From Limimaricola soesokkakensis (GTDB lineage: Bacteria > Pseudomonadota > Alphaproteobacteria > Rhodobacterales > Rhodobacteraceae), in contig NZ_FWFY01000009.1 of the NCBI RefSeq assembly GCF_900172345.1, positions 101,329-165,328 on the forward strand: DNA of 64,000 nucleotides, read 5' to 3'. Below the pieces are notes generated by a model that made no database searches, was not told the DNA's origin, and saw only the letters and a list, made by a program, of their open reading frames with translations. Shown one piece after another: positions 34,651-43,409 of the stretch. Position numbers and translations under genes: made by a program. The stretch's first letter is position 1. Each line of letters begins with the position of its first letter.

Positions 34651-35255
34651 GTGGGACGGATCTACGGATACCGGCGGGTCTCGAGCGCAGACCAGGACCT
34701 GGCGAGACAAGATCTCGCACACTGCGAGCGCGTCTATGAAGACAAGCTTAGTGGTGGAGGTGGCACTGCCGTCCGGAACTCGACAAGCTGCTCGACGCCG
34801 TTTGGGCCGGCGATCAGGTACATGTTTGGAGCATCGACCGGCTTGCGCGATCAATTGTCGACCTCAACCGGATCGTCCGCCACATCCTCGATCGGGGGGC
34901 GGAGGTCCGGTTCCTGTCCGAGCGCATGACCTTCCAAGGCTCACTCAACGACAGTGATCCGCAGAACGTTCTTACGTTCCAGATGCTTGGGGCCTTCGCG
35001 GAATTTGAACGCCAGGTGATTAAGCGGCGCCAGCGGGAGGGCGTTGAGATCGCCAAGGCGGAAGGGCGTTATAAGGGCGGTACGAAAACCATTGACCGAA
35101 GCGCAGTGCGAGACCTGCACTGCAATGGCCTGTCTCCCACCCAGATCGCACGGACGCTGAAGATATCCCGTAGCACAGTCTACGGAATTCTCAGGGAGCT
35201 CGGTTTGAGGAAGACCTGCGCAATAAGCGGGGCGAGCAACCACGCGCGAGCCTGA
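34651..35255 (+). pseudogene. Serine recombinase (resolvase/invertase), frameshifted
   Basis: The start has 'YGYRRVSSADQDLARQ' with the catalytic Ser. After about 40 codons the frame is lost near 34765-34780. The shifted frame continues with 'RPELDKLLDAVWAGDQVHVW', 'SIDRLARS', 'MLGAFAEFERQVIKRRQREG' and a C-terminal helix-turn-helix 'SPTQIARTLKISRSTVYGIL'. Joined together these make a full-length resolvase of about 200 residues, so a single small indel inactivates it. It is probably a relic of a Tn3- or phage-type element. Confidence 0.8.
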
Positions 35256-35468
35256 GAGGTCAGTCGGTAGCATGGAGCTGCTTGACAGTCCGCCATGCCG
35301 CATTGATGCTCCACTCATGAGCATTTGGATCACCTTAACGCCGATACGTTAACGCCCCCTCACCGGGGTGCCGATCGGCGCGCGTGGTCATCTTCCCTCT
35401 GAACCCGAGACTTTGCCTGCCAGCTGACGGCTGCCCCTTGTCCATCATGGAAACAAGGAGCCTCAAAA

Positions 35469-36101
35469 ATGGCTAACGACATCATCATCACCACATTCGA
35501 TCCTCGCCAAGTGGACATTACCCTCCATGAAACTTGGGGCATGCACCGCCCCAATGAAGGCAGCCGTATCGACCTTGACTGGGGGGCGGGCCAATCGCGG
35601 CATGCTGAAACGGAAGAGAAGCTCGCCGAACTGCTGCAACGCCTTGGATGGCAGTGGCACTACCGCTGGCACAAGCCCGCCACCCAGCTGCCGTGGGGGG
35701 CTCCCGATCCGTCTATGCGTGATGGCATCATTGACAGCCTCCGGCGCCAACTGGAGGCAGCCGGCATCGGAGCGTATGACATGCAGGCCTTTCCTACGGG
35801 ATGGCTCCACATTGCAGAGGTAATGACTTGGCACATGTGCCGATGGGCCAATGAGGGCGACTGGGTTGAGATCTCCAAGATCGAGGACGAGTTCGGCTCC
35901 CTCAGGTGCTACGTCTACGGCAATACGCGACTGCAAAATCTGGCTAAATGGTGCGAAGCGCAAAGCGTAGTGCGCTGCATGGCTACCGGCGAACGCGGAA
36001 GGCCCCGCGATACCAAGCGGGCGATGTGCCTGTCGGACGAAATGTATGACCTTTATAAGCGCAACCCAGATGCGGTGATGTCTCTGGCATACCCAGAATG
36101 A
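35469..36101 (+). CDS. Uncharacterised protein, paralog A of a three-member island family
   Basis: This 210-residue protein has no recognised function. Segments shared with the genes at 40318-40863 and 40856-41506 are 'FDPRQVDITLHETWGMHRP', 'RWHKPATQLPWGAPDPS', 'QAFPTGWLHIAEVM', 'CRWANEGDWVEISKIE', 'FGSLRCYVYG', 'LAKWCEAQS' and 'RCMATG'. The last third resembles an 'EKFGxLRxY ... C..G' pattern seen in many small hypothetical proteins. An AAGGAG site precedes the ATG. It stands alone, followed by a strong bidirectional terminator at 36548-36606. Confidence 0.75.
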   Translation: MANDIIITTFDPRQVDITLHETWGMHRPNEGSRIDLDWGAGQSRHAETEEKLAELLQRLGWQWHYRWHKPATQLPWGAPDPSMRDGIIDSLRRQLEAAGIGAYDMQAFPTGWLHIAEVMTWHMCRWANEGDWVEISKIEDEFGSLRCYVYGNTRLQNLAKWCEAQSVVRCMATGERGRPRDTKRAMCLSDEMYDLYKRNPDAVMSLAYPE

Positions 36102-36746
36102 TGCGCGTCAACATGAGGCTACAGAGTCAATAGCCGTGACAGGACACCCTGATAAGCCGGCTCGAAGTGACGTCGCAGGGGCTAAGGCCCCTGCTTGACG
36201 GCAAACACTACTGAAATGCGGCCGTTACTAATCGGCGCCGCGCCCGACGTGTTGGGTCTTCTGTCGCCGGACTGACCGCTACCGCCGGCCCGCGCAGCGC
36301 CACCTAGGTCCTAACCGCCCCTTCTCAGGCCCGGCTTCCCTCGCATCGAGGCCACGGTTCTGGCTGCGCGCGAGGCGGCTCTTATATTAAACCAACTAAT
36401 CGCGCGTTTCATGTCCTGACCTTGAACTGCGTTTGGGAAGCAGAACCACCTGAAGGCCAGGCCAGACCCTTTGCCCCCGAACCTCCCACTTTAACAGATG
36501 TGCAATTTCGCACATATTGAAGGCTCATGGTCTTCGTTGAGCCGGCGAAAAAGCGCCCCTAACTCCACCCAACTTTCAAAAGTGGGTTGAGTTAGGGACG
36601 CTTTTTGAGATTCCGTCGAGCAACATTGTTGCGTCGAGTGCTCAAATTCAAACAACCCCAAAAGACTTGATGAGGATTTCTGGAACTGGGGAGGTCCGAT
36701 CTATCGCCTGACATGATAGGGGGTGATCCCGCAGGGCGCGGGACTG
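36102..36746. other. Gene-free stretch holding a bidirectional terminator
   Basis: About 640 bp between two convergent genes has no supported coding sequence. The only clear structure is the terminator at 36548-36606. Confidence 0.4.
36548..36606. terminator. Bidirectional rho-independent terminator
   Basis: A long imperfect hairpin has outer arms AAAAAGCG (36548-36555) and CGCTTTTT (36599-36606), inner arms beginning CCCTAACTC and ending GAGTTAGGG, and a small CAA loop. It has an A-tract on one side and a T-tract on the other. It lies between paralog A and the convergent phosphoesterase gene and can serve both. Confidence 0.8.
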
Positions 36747-37544
36747 CTACACGTCGATGATCATACGTTCGATACGTTCCCGGATGTCGGAGCCGCGAGG
36801 CAGATGATCAGGGTAACCGAGAGCCACGCTGCGGATCTCGGTCCGACCGACGCGGGCATCGATCAGGTCATGCGTGTGACCGTACAGCCAGAGATCAGGC
36901 GCGCTGGGGCCGGTCATGAGGTCACCGAGATCCGAGCCGAATGCGGCCGACAGGTCTACATCGTATCGCTTGATGACAGCCGGATGCGGCGCATGATGCG
37001 TGACGACGATCGTCCGTCCGGGCCACGTCTCGGCGAGGCGGTCTTCGAGCCATGCCCGGTGCTGGCGGTGCAGCCTGATCAGGTCACTGCACCAGAGTGC
37101 GCGCCAGCTTTCTCCGACATGGATCCGGCGGAAGTCGTTCATCCCGTCCACGGCGCGCCGCTTATTGACCTCGAAATCCCCGCCGAGCTCGAAGTCCGTC
37201 CAGAGCGTGGCACAAAGGAACCGGGTGTCGCCGCATAGAATCTGCCGCATCTGGGCATATGAGGCGCCGGCCTTCTGGGCGCAGGCGGCCATGAGCGGCT
37301 CGCGGTCGAGGCGGGATCCGTAGAAATCATGATTGCCGGGAAAAATGTGGACATCCGCATACGGCATGCGCTTACGCACATACTCGATCGCACGTGGCCA
37401 TTTCTTGAGCGGCTCATGCGCAATGTCGCCAGCGAGGATCAGCGTGTACACGCCTTCCAGCAGGTCCTCGCAGCCCTCGAGTGGATCGCGGGTAATATGG
37501 TTCCACCTGTCCCAGTGCAGGTCTGCGAGAATGAGCGTTTTCAT
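36747..37544 (-). CDS. Metallophosphoesterase (calcineurin-like), about 265 residues
   Basis: Core motifs are 'LILADLHWDRWN' (D-x-H), 'LILAGDIAHEP' (GD), 'IFPGNHDFYG' (GNHD), 'IVVTHHAPHP' (HH) and 'LWLYGHTHDL' (GHTH). Together they give a complete dinuclear metal site. The protein is longer than the island's other single-domain phosphoesterase at 28376 and belongs to another subgroup. The ATG at 37544 is used; one at 37559 would add five residues. It is divergent from an exonuclease gene across about 75 bp. Confidence 0.85.
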   Translation of the reverse strand: MKTLILADLHWDRWNHITRDPLEGCEDLLEGVYTLILAGDIAHEPLKKWPRAIEYVRKRMPYADVHIFPGNHDFYGSRLDREPLMAACAQKAGASYAQMRQILCGDTRFLCATLWTDFELGGDFEVNKRRAVDGMNDFRRIHVGESWRALWCSDLIRLHRQHRAWLEDRLAETWPGRTIVVTHHAPHPAVIKRYDVDLSAAFGSDLGDLMTGPSAPDLWLYGHTHDLIDARVGRTEIRSVALGYPDHLPRGSDIRERIERMIIDV

Positions 37545-37620
37545 GAAATCCATTTTCATGATCAGAGGGTTACGTGCACCTCACTGCAGCATACCGCACC
37601 GATCATGCTATTCTCCCGGC

Positions 37621-38154
37621 ATGCAGTACCTCAACGATCTGGTATTCCTAGACTTCGAAGCAAGCAGCTTGCCGGACACAGCAGGGTGGCCGATCGAGGT
37701 CGGTCTCTCTTGGGTAACTGACGATGGCGAGATCGAGACCCACTCCAGGCTGATCAGGCGCTGGCCAGACTGGTCGATGGATGCATGGTCGGCCCAGAGC
37801 GCAGCGGTGCATGGGATCCCGTATGAGGTGCTCGAGCAGGAGGGGTGGGAGGCCCCAGAGGTCGCTACGTGGTACCTTGATCTCACCAAAGGCCGACGGA
37901 TTGGATCCGATGCGCCGGATTACGACACCGCTTGGCTGCAGCGCTTGCTCGAGACGACGACGATGGGTTCTTTCGCGGTCAACCGGGAGATCGGCAAGAT
38001 CGGAGACTCCTACACACTGATCGAACCGTTGCTGTCCTCAGCGGCGCTCGACCGCTATCACGAGCGACTAGCACGAATTCGTGCACCGCATCGGGCCGGA
38101 CCCGACAGTGCCAGGCATGCCAAGGCGCTCCGAGTTGCCATGGATTCGAGGTGA
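37621..38154 (+). CDS. DEDD-type 3'-5' exonuclease-like protein
   Basis: This 177-residue protein begins 'LVFLDFEASSLPDTAGWPIE', the D-x-E motif of RNase T/DnaQ-like exonucleases. A second Asp lies in 'DAPDYDTAWLQRLLE' and a later 'HRAGPDSARHAKAL' supplies the H-x(3-5)-D motif. The length fits stand-alone exonucleases of phages and islands. The ATG at 37621 lies about 75 bp from the divergent phosphoesterase gene, so both may share a promoter region and act in one nucleic-acid pathway. Confidence 0.78.
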   Translation: MQYLNDLVFLDFEASSLPDTAGWPIEVGLSWVTDDGEIETHSRLIRRWPDWSMDAWSAQSAAVHGIPYEVLEQEGWEAPEVATWYLDLTKGRRIGSDAPDYDTAWLQRLLETTTMGSFAVNREIGKIGDSYTLIEPLLSSAALDRYHERLARIRAPHRAGPDSARHAKALRVAMDSR

Positions 38155-38548
38155 TCGGGCCAAGGCTGCTATCATGATACACGCCGAGTACGGGGCAGCC
38201 ATTGCTGGAATAAGGCAGCGTTGAGGACGTGACCAGATGTACGCCAGATAGCAAGGAGGCTTGTAAGCTAGTGCTCGCCTCCCCCCAGGCCCTCACCTGG
38301 ACCTCCTCCTTGTTATGGCGACCAGGCCGGGAATGTCATCGAGGGTCAGGCAAGTCATCTTGGCGATCAGTTCGTTGCCCCCTGCGTGCAAGGCATCGGC
38401 CTTGGCATAGATGCTTTGCGCCTCTCTCAACGTGGCGAGGTTCTTGAGGGTCGGGGAGACCAGATGGTGGACAGGCACCCTGCGCACCCTCAGGAAGGGG
38501 CCGCAGTTGCTCTAGTATCAGGCGGCGCGGTTCCGTGGTTTCCTCTGT
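38155..38548. other. Gene-poor stretch
   Basis: About 390 bp has no supported gene. A minus-strand frame at 38293-38487 contains 'LREAQSIYAKADALHAGG', which looks protein-like, but it has no start site or known domain and may be a leftover C-terminus. Confidence 0.3.
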
Positions 38549-39736
38549 CTATTTTGGAATGATTTTGATCCCTTTTCTGAGAACGAAGGTGCTCGGGGGC
38601 AGGCGCTCCGGCTGCATCCCAATCCGAGCGGGCGCCCCCCCGACCCGTCGGATCAACGCTAGTCCCTCTCGCCCTGCGACGGTTGTTGGGACTTCAGTAT
38701 AGCCTTGCACCAGCAGGCACGGTTCCGCCCACTTCGTGAAATGCCGGGGGCCCAGTTCGCGGATTACCAAGTTCTCGATGGCATCTGCGACAGGCTCAAC
38801 GACGGCCTGCGGCGATGAGTCTTCCACGGGTTGCTGGGCACTTGTTCCCTTCCTTTGGCGGGATGGGTTCCGGCACCCTTCATAGGCCCCTTGGGATGTT
38901 GGTGCCGGCCTCGGAGCGGCTTGCCGCGATAGTGAAGCGGTCCCCAAGCCCTCCGGGCGCGAGGGTGCAGGTGGAATAGCCGGGTCTTCTTTCCTGACCG
39001 AGTGGCCGGGAGCCGGATGGGTACGGTGCATTTGCCGATCATGAGTGTATTGGTGAATCCAGCGGATCGCCTCATCGGGGGCTTCGCAGAGATCAGCGAC
39101 CTTCGTAACATAGCTGCAGACCCGGGAGATATCCCGTATTGTGGAAGCGTCGTGCCACCCTTGTTGCCCGAAATACCTGTTGGTGGCCTTGGAGAGGGCA
39201 CCCATTCCCATTTCCGGTGGCATGAGAATGAGGTTCGCATGGACCAGCACGGACCCCTCCCCGGCCGGATCGAAGGCCAATTCCAGGCCTGTCCAGACCA
39301 CGCGTGCGCCCGCCGGGCCAACGATATGCTTTCGCCAGGAAGACAGCATATCGTTGATTTCGTCGATCCTGCCGGTGAGGTCGCCTCCCACCGGGACCCT
39401 CTCTACAGGCGCCACCACGAGATAACGCAGCCGGTCGCGAGCCGGGTGCGCGCGCAGCCTAGTCTCCAAGGCGGAAGCTTTCTTGGTCGCAGCCCGGACG
39501 GCGACAGCAGGGAGGATTGCGAGGTTGCGCCACTTATGTGCCAATCGGCGAAGGCCAGTGATTGCCCCGACAAGCTCAATAGGCGTTTCCGGCATGGGCT
39601 GGCGGGTTTCGATCCCGGCCTGCTCGAGCGCGGCCGCGCGGCGAAGGGTCTCGCGGTGAAGCCGCCGGGTATCTGGTCGGCGCGCCATCCAATCCTTGAG
39701 ATGCTCGCCAATCGCGGGTGCAGTATCAATCTTCAT
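38549..39736 (-). CDS. Possible rolling-circle Rep-like protein (degenerate HUH type)
   Basis: This is a 395-residue protein. The central part has 'LRYLVVAPVERVPVGGDL', 'INDMLSSWRKHIVG', 'WTGLELAFDP', 'VLVHANLILMP' and 'RVCSYVTKVADL'. Their order resembles plasmid Rep proteins, where a strand carrying H-x-H is followed by Y-x-x-K. Here only one His remains of the HUH pair. The C-terminal 150 residues are low-complexity and unrecognised. No replication origin is evident. It may be a fossil of a plasmid or integrative element replication gene; this assignment is tentative. Confidence 0.4.
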   Translation of the reverse strand: MKIDTAPAIGEHLKDWMARRPDTRRLHRETLRRAAALEQAGIETRQPMPETPIELVGAITGLRRLAHKWRNLAILPAVAVRAATKKASALETRLRAHPARDRLRYLVVAPVERVPVGGDLTGRIDEINDMLSSWRKHIVGPAGARVVWTGLELAFDPAGEGSVLVHANLILMPPEMGMGALSKATNRYFGQQGWHDASTIRDISRVCSYVTKVADLCEAPDEAIRWIHQYTHDRQMHRTHPAPGHSVRKEDPAIPPAPSRPEGLGTASLSRQAAPRPAPTSQGAYEGCRNPSRQRKGTSAQQPVEDSSPQAVVEPVADAIENLVIRELGPRHFTKWAEPCLLVQGYTEVPTTVAGREGLALIRRVGGAPARIGMQPERLPPSTFVLRKGIKIIPK

Positions 39737-40137
39737 GGCCTGCCATGTGCAAGCCGGAAGTTAATTCTAATTCAAAGCTTTACGGTTTACTTGACTTAGT
39801 CATCAATGCGCCTTGGTTTCTTGGCTTGGCGACTGGGCAGTCTGATGTGATGGTAATCACGTGGGCAGGTCGAACGACATGACGATGGGGAGCGGCCAGA
39901 TGACAATGCCCCCTGTATCACGCGATACTTATAATCTTGGTGGCCTACTTCGTCGCCAGTGCCATCGGCTCCATTTCCGATGACCAGTGCTAAAACGCGG
40001 TATGACACTTGGCTTGCGACCGCGCGCGATGGGCTTGCCTATGAAGCGCAACGTCTACAGTGCGATGGGCCGACGCTCAGCCGACATCGAAATGTCGCAG
40101 CCTTGGCCCTGCCCAAGCGGGATGGCTATGACGATGA
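39737..40137. other. Gene-poor stretch
   Basis: About 400 bp upstream of the Rep-like gene and downstream of paralog B has no supported coding sequence. It would contain any promoter for the Rep-like gene. Confidence 0.3.
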
Positions 40138-40317
40138 TCACGAGCCGTCCCCCCAGTCCGCAGGGTCGATGTCTGGATGAGTGCCGCCGAAGCCGCCGTC
40201 TCCGTAGCGGCTGGTGGGATACATCTTCTCCTCCACGGCCTTCACGTCCCACTGCGCGAGGACGTGCATGTCGTCACACAGCGTCAGCACACGCCAATTG
40301 TAGACCCGCTGCTCTCC
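40138..40317 (-). pseudogene. Severed C-terminal part of paralog B
   Basis: Directly after the TAA of paralog B, the same frame continues open for 59 codons to a TGA at 40138. It includes 'WRVLTLCDDMHVLAQWDVKA' and 'EEKMYPTSRYGDGG'. The corresponding C-terminus of paralog C reads 'GWLLTLSDAAYELCQRDRPA' and 'ERMMYPPREGADG'. The similarity shows that this was coding DNA until a single in-frame ochre codon at 40318-40320 cut it off, unless the stop is read through. Confidence 0.7.
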
Positions 40318-40863
40318 TTAATCGCCTGTGACTTGGCAGCGATCATAGCTCTGGTGCTTCGCCCAGATGGCCAGCCTGTCGACCCGCTCGCTACCGGCCA
40401 CCTTGCATTCGAGCACCCCGACCCGCTCTCGGATTTCGAGGATCTCGATCTCCTCACCTTCCTCGGCCCAAGCGCGCAGGTAGTGGAACAAGACATGTGC
40501 AATCAGCATCCAGCCGGTCGGGAAAGCTCGAAATTCGGCCGCGCCGTTGACGCCAATCCCGGTCAGACCGCGCTCGAACTCCTCTAAGATTCCGGCTCGC
40601 AGAAGGCTATTGGGTGTACCCCAAGGAAGACGTTTGACTGGCGCGAATGACGAGTATCGTGCCCTCCAGGGTTCGACGAAGAGAGCCTCAAGCGCGGCCT
40701 CCCTCTCCGCATCACGGGGCTGGTCGGCTCCCCATTCCACATGGACGCTGGCCCCTGTGCCGGGGATCGACATGCCCCACACCGCGTGCAGGCGGATGTC
40801 GATCGCGCCAGGGTCGAAGTCGTAGCTGGCGTGACGCTTGGCGACCTCCAGGAAACTAGCCAT
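40318..40863 (-). CDS. Uncharacterised protein, paralog B (ends at a premature in-frame TAA)
   Basis: This is a 181-residue product as it stands. Family segments are 'FDPGAIDIRLHAVWGMSIP', 'KRLPWGTPNSLL', 'RAFPTGWMLIAHVLFHYLRA', 'WAEEGEEIEI', 'RERVGVLECKVAGSERVDRL' and 'DRCQVTGD'. It is the most diverged of the three paralogs. Its start overlaps the end of paralog C by 8 bp, so the two are translationally coupled. The stop falls where A and C continue for 35-45 residues, and homologous codons follow the stop in frame. It is probably truncated, or expressed as two forms. Confidence 0.65.
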   Translation of the reverse strand: MASFLEVAKRHASYDFDPGAIDIRLHAVWGMSIPGTGASVHVEWGADQPRDAEREAALEALFVEPWRARYSSFAPVKRLPWGTPNSLLRAGILEEFERGLTGIGVNGAAEFRAFPTGWMLIAHVLFHYLRAWAEEGEEIEILEIRERVGVLECKVAGSERVDRLAIWAKHQSYDRCQVTGD

Positions 40864-41506
40864 CGGCCCCCTCCCTTGGGGGATACATCATCCGCTCAGC
40901 AGCAGGCCGGTCACGCTGGCAGAGTTCGTAGGCCGCGTCCGAGAGCGTGAGCAGCCATCCTGTCTGACGCAGCTCGCCCTCCATGCCAGTCGCCATGCAC
41001 CGGCAAATCGACTGCTCCTCACACCAGTCCGTGAGACGGCCCAGGCGATCGCTGCCGTAAGCGTAGACCCTGAGTCCACCGAACTTCTCTTTGATCTGCT
41101 GAATGCGGATCGTTTCGCCTTCATTGGCCCATTCGCACATGCGGTGGACCATCACCTGAGCGATCCAGATCCAGCCCGTGGGAAACGCTTGCACATCGTT
41201 TGCGCCGATGATGCCAGCCTCAGAGAGCCGGCGCTCAAGGTCGTCTCGGATACCCGGCACGTCAGATGGCTCGGGGGCACCCCACTGGAGTGGCTCAACC
41301 GGTTTGTGCCACCGGTATGCAAGCTCCCACGGGTCTCCCGGGCCCCCAATGGCTTCCCTCAGCCGCTTTTCCAGTTCCAAGTCGTGATCTTCATCGGGTC
41401 CGAGCACGAGATCGAGGCGAGCGTCTTTGTCGCCTGGGCGGTGAAGTCCCCACGTCGCACGGAGCATCGTGTTTACGCGGGCGGGATCGAATGGGTGGTC
41501 GTTCAT
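40856..41506 (-). CDS. Uncharacterised protein, paralog C of a three-member island family
   Basis: This 216-residue protein carries the family segments 'FDPARVNTMLRATWGLHRPG', 'YRWHKPVEPLQWGAPEPS', 'QAFPTGWIWIAQVMVHRMCE', 'WANEGETIRIQQIKEKFGGL', 'RVYAYGSDRLGRLTDWCEEQ' and 'CRCMATG'. Aligned with paralog A, about half the residues in these blocks are identical. The block 'IKEKFGGLRVY' is also seen in unrelated small hypothetical proteins. It is first in a two-gene unit with paralog B. I know no function for it. Confidence 0.75.
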   Translation of the reverse strand: MNDHPFDPARVNTMLRATWGLHRPGDKDARLDLVLGPDEDHDLELEKRLREAIGGPGDPWELAYRWHKPVEPLQWGAPEPSDVPGIRDDLERRLSEAGIIGANDVQAFPTGWIWIAQVMVHRMCEWANEGETIRIQQIKEKFGGLRVYAYGSDRLGRLTDWCEEQSICRCMATGMEGELRQTGWLLTLSDAAYELCQRDRPAAERMMYPPREGADG

Positions 41507-41698
41507 GTGCAGCTCCTTGCATCGCATTGATGGGCAAGGCGGCCGCTGGCCGGCAGATCTCGGTGTCAGGAGAGCGGATCTCGCACGTCTAGCGGCGCCC
41601 TAGGCGGGGCGTCCACGTATCGATCGTAATGTGATCCACATGCACATGACGCTAGCATGCAGCTTGGGGTAGAATCCGTCAACAGCGAAGGGGATAAC

Positions 41699-42532
41699 AT
41701 GCTAGCTTCAAACTGGGCTTCCAACCATGGCCCTGACTTTGCTGACCAAGTTTTCGCGATTGGCGACGTTCATGGACAAGCGGATGCGCTCGAAAGCCTT
41801 CTCGATCATATCGATAGCATTCCGCGCGACGGGCGCCGGCGGGAACTGATCTTCCTCGGCGATCTCTGCGATCGCGGACCCGATAGCCTGCGCGCCTTCG
41901 AGCTGGCCTGGAACGCCTCCTCGCTTGCCGACGCGCGCCACATCCTCCCGGGCAATCATGAGCTAATGATGTTGATCGCCTTTGAGGGTCGCAGAAGGGC
42001 TCTGGCAGACTGGCATCGAGACGGTGGATGCCAGACGCTGCGTTGCGTCGATCCCGATGAGGATCTCCCCCTTGAGCTTGCCGTCTCTGCTCTACGAAAG
42101 GCCTTGCCCAAGGGTTTGGAAGACCTGTTGCGAGGCGGGCCTACTCACCTCGTGCGAGAAGGCATCCTTTTCGTTCATGCAGGGCTGCACCCGCTTGTCG
42201 AAGCCGACGAGTTCCTCGGCCAGCATGGCACCATCTGGCGTGGCCGCTTCCCGGGGGCACACTGGGCTCACGTTCGGAGACCATTCCTCGCTTGGGAAGA
42301 TGGTTGGGAGGTTCAAGGCTTCAAATGGGTTGTCCACGGCCACACTCCCGCAACGATGAAGCCTCTCGCGGCTGCAAGTGATGTCACTGAACTGATGTGT
42401 GCAACGGCCTCGAAGAGGCGCATCTGCGTCGATGTCGGCGCTACTGTATGTCCGCAGGTAGCGGCAGTAGAGTTTCTTGGCGCGCAGCATCGGCTGCATG
42501 TCGCTCCGGCACCGCAGGAGGCCCCATGCTGA
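41699..42532 (+). CDS. PPP-type metallophosphatase (Ser/Thr phosphatase/ApaH-like), copy 1
   Basis: This is a 277-residue protein. The motifs 'FAIGDVHGQADALE' (GDxHG), 'IFLGDLCDRGPDS' (GDxxDRG), 'ILPGNHELMM' (GNHE), 'LFVHAGLHP' (HAG) and 'WVVHGHTPA' (HGH) are all present, so it should be active. A GAAGGGG ribosome site decides the ATG at 41699. Its stop overlaps the start of a second copy (ATGCTGA). The C-terminal tail 'RRICVDVGATVCPQVAAVEF' is a recurrent block in fragments elsewhere in the island. Confidence 0.87.
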   Translation: MLASNWASNHGPDFADQVFAIGDVHGQADALESLLDHIDSIPRDGRRRELIFLGDLCDRGPDSLRAFELAWNASSLADARHILPGNHELMMLIAFEGRRRALADWHRDGGCQTLRCVDPDEDLPLELAVSALRKALPKGLEDLLRGGPTHLVREGILFVHAGLHPLVEADEFLGQHGTIWRGRFPGAHWAHVRRPFLAWEDGWEVQGFKWVVHGHTPATMKPLAAASDVTELMCATASKRRICVDVGATVCPQVAAVEFLGAQHRLHVAPAPQEAPC

Positions 42533-43398
42533 TCACCGACTGGGCTTCCAATTTTGGCCCAAGCTTCGAGACGCAGACCTTCGCAATCGGCGACGTCCAC
42601 GGTCAAGCCGGCGCGCTGGAGCGCCTACTGGACCACATCGATAGCATCCCACGTGTCGGGCAACGCGAGATCATCCTCCTTGGCGATCTCTGTGATCGTG
42701 GGGCGGAGAGCCTACGCTGCTTCGAACTGGCCTGGAATGCATCCTCGCGCGCCGACGAGTGCCACATCCTGCCAGGCAACCACGAAATCATGATGCTGAA
42801 AGCCATCGACGACCCGAAAGAGGTTTACTGGTGGAAGATCATTGGTGGCTCAAAGACCTTGCAGTGCATCGGCTCGCAGGACGAGATGGGCGACGAAGCC
42901 CGGCTCGCGGCACTACGAGCCGCCTTTCCTGACGGGCTGGAAGACACGCTCCGCCACGGGGCTACCCATCTCATCCGAGAAGGCGTCCTGTTCGTGCATG
43001 CGGGGCTGCATCCGGAGATGAATGCTGACGAATTCCTCGAACAGGATCGCTTCGCGCGGGACAAACTGGATCGACACTGGGCTTGGATCCGGCAGCCCTT
43101 CCTGAGCTGGCAAGGCGGATGGGAGCATCATGGTCTTCACATGGTCGTTCACGGCCACTCACCAGCCACCACAAGGCCCCTGCTATCGGTCGAGGAGGCA
43201 TCCACAGTCCTTGAGGTTGCCGGCAAGCACCGGGCCATCTGTGTCGATGTCGGGGCAATGAAGATGCCTCAGATTGCGGCGGTAGAATTCCTCGGCACCC
43301 AGCATAGACTGCATGTTGCTGCCGCGCCGGCCGACTGGGTCGACGATCCGTTCGCGGATTGGCGCAAGCCGCTGGGAGATACCGTCGACATCAGGTGA
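42526..43398 (+). CDS. PPP-type metallophosphatase, copy 2 (tandem paralog)
   Basis: This 290-residue tandem paralog of the preceding gene shares 'TFAIGDVHGQAGALERLLDH', 'LLGDLCDRGAESL', 'ILPGNHEIMM', 'VLFVHAGLHPEMNADEFLEQ' and 'MVVHGHSPATTRPL'. The C-terminal tail ends 'VDDPFADWRKPLGDTVDI', and this end is repeated at 45165-45406 and 50189-50284. Translation is coupled to copy 1 by a 7-bp overlap with GGAGG upstream. The two may differ in substrate, since the region between the GNHE and HAG motifs is the least alike. Confidence 0.87.
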   Translation: MLITDWASNFGPSFETQTFAIGDVHGQAGALERLLDHIDSIPRVGQREIILLGDLCDRGAESLRCFELAWNASSRADECHILPGNHEIMMLKAIDDPKEVYWWKIIGGSKTLQCIGSQDEMGDEARLAALRAAFPDGLEDTLRHGATHLIREGVLFVHAGLHPEMNADEFLEQDRFARDKLDRHWAWIRQPFLSWQGGWEHHGLHMVVHGHSPATTRPLLSVEEASTVLEVAGKHRAICVDVGAMKMPQIAAVEFLGTQHRLHVAAAPADWVDDPFADWRKPLGDTVDIR

Positions 43399-43409
43399 GG
43401 AGGTCCAGC

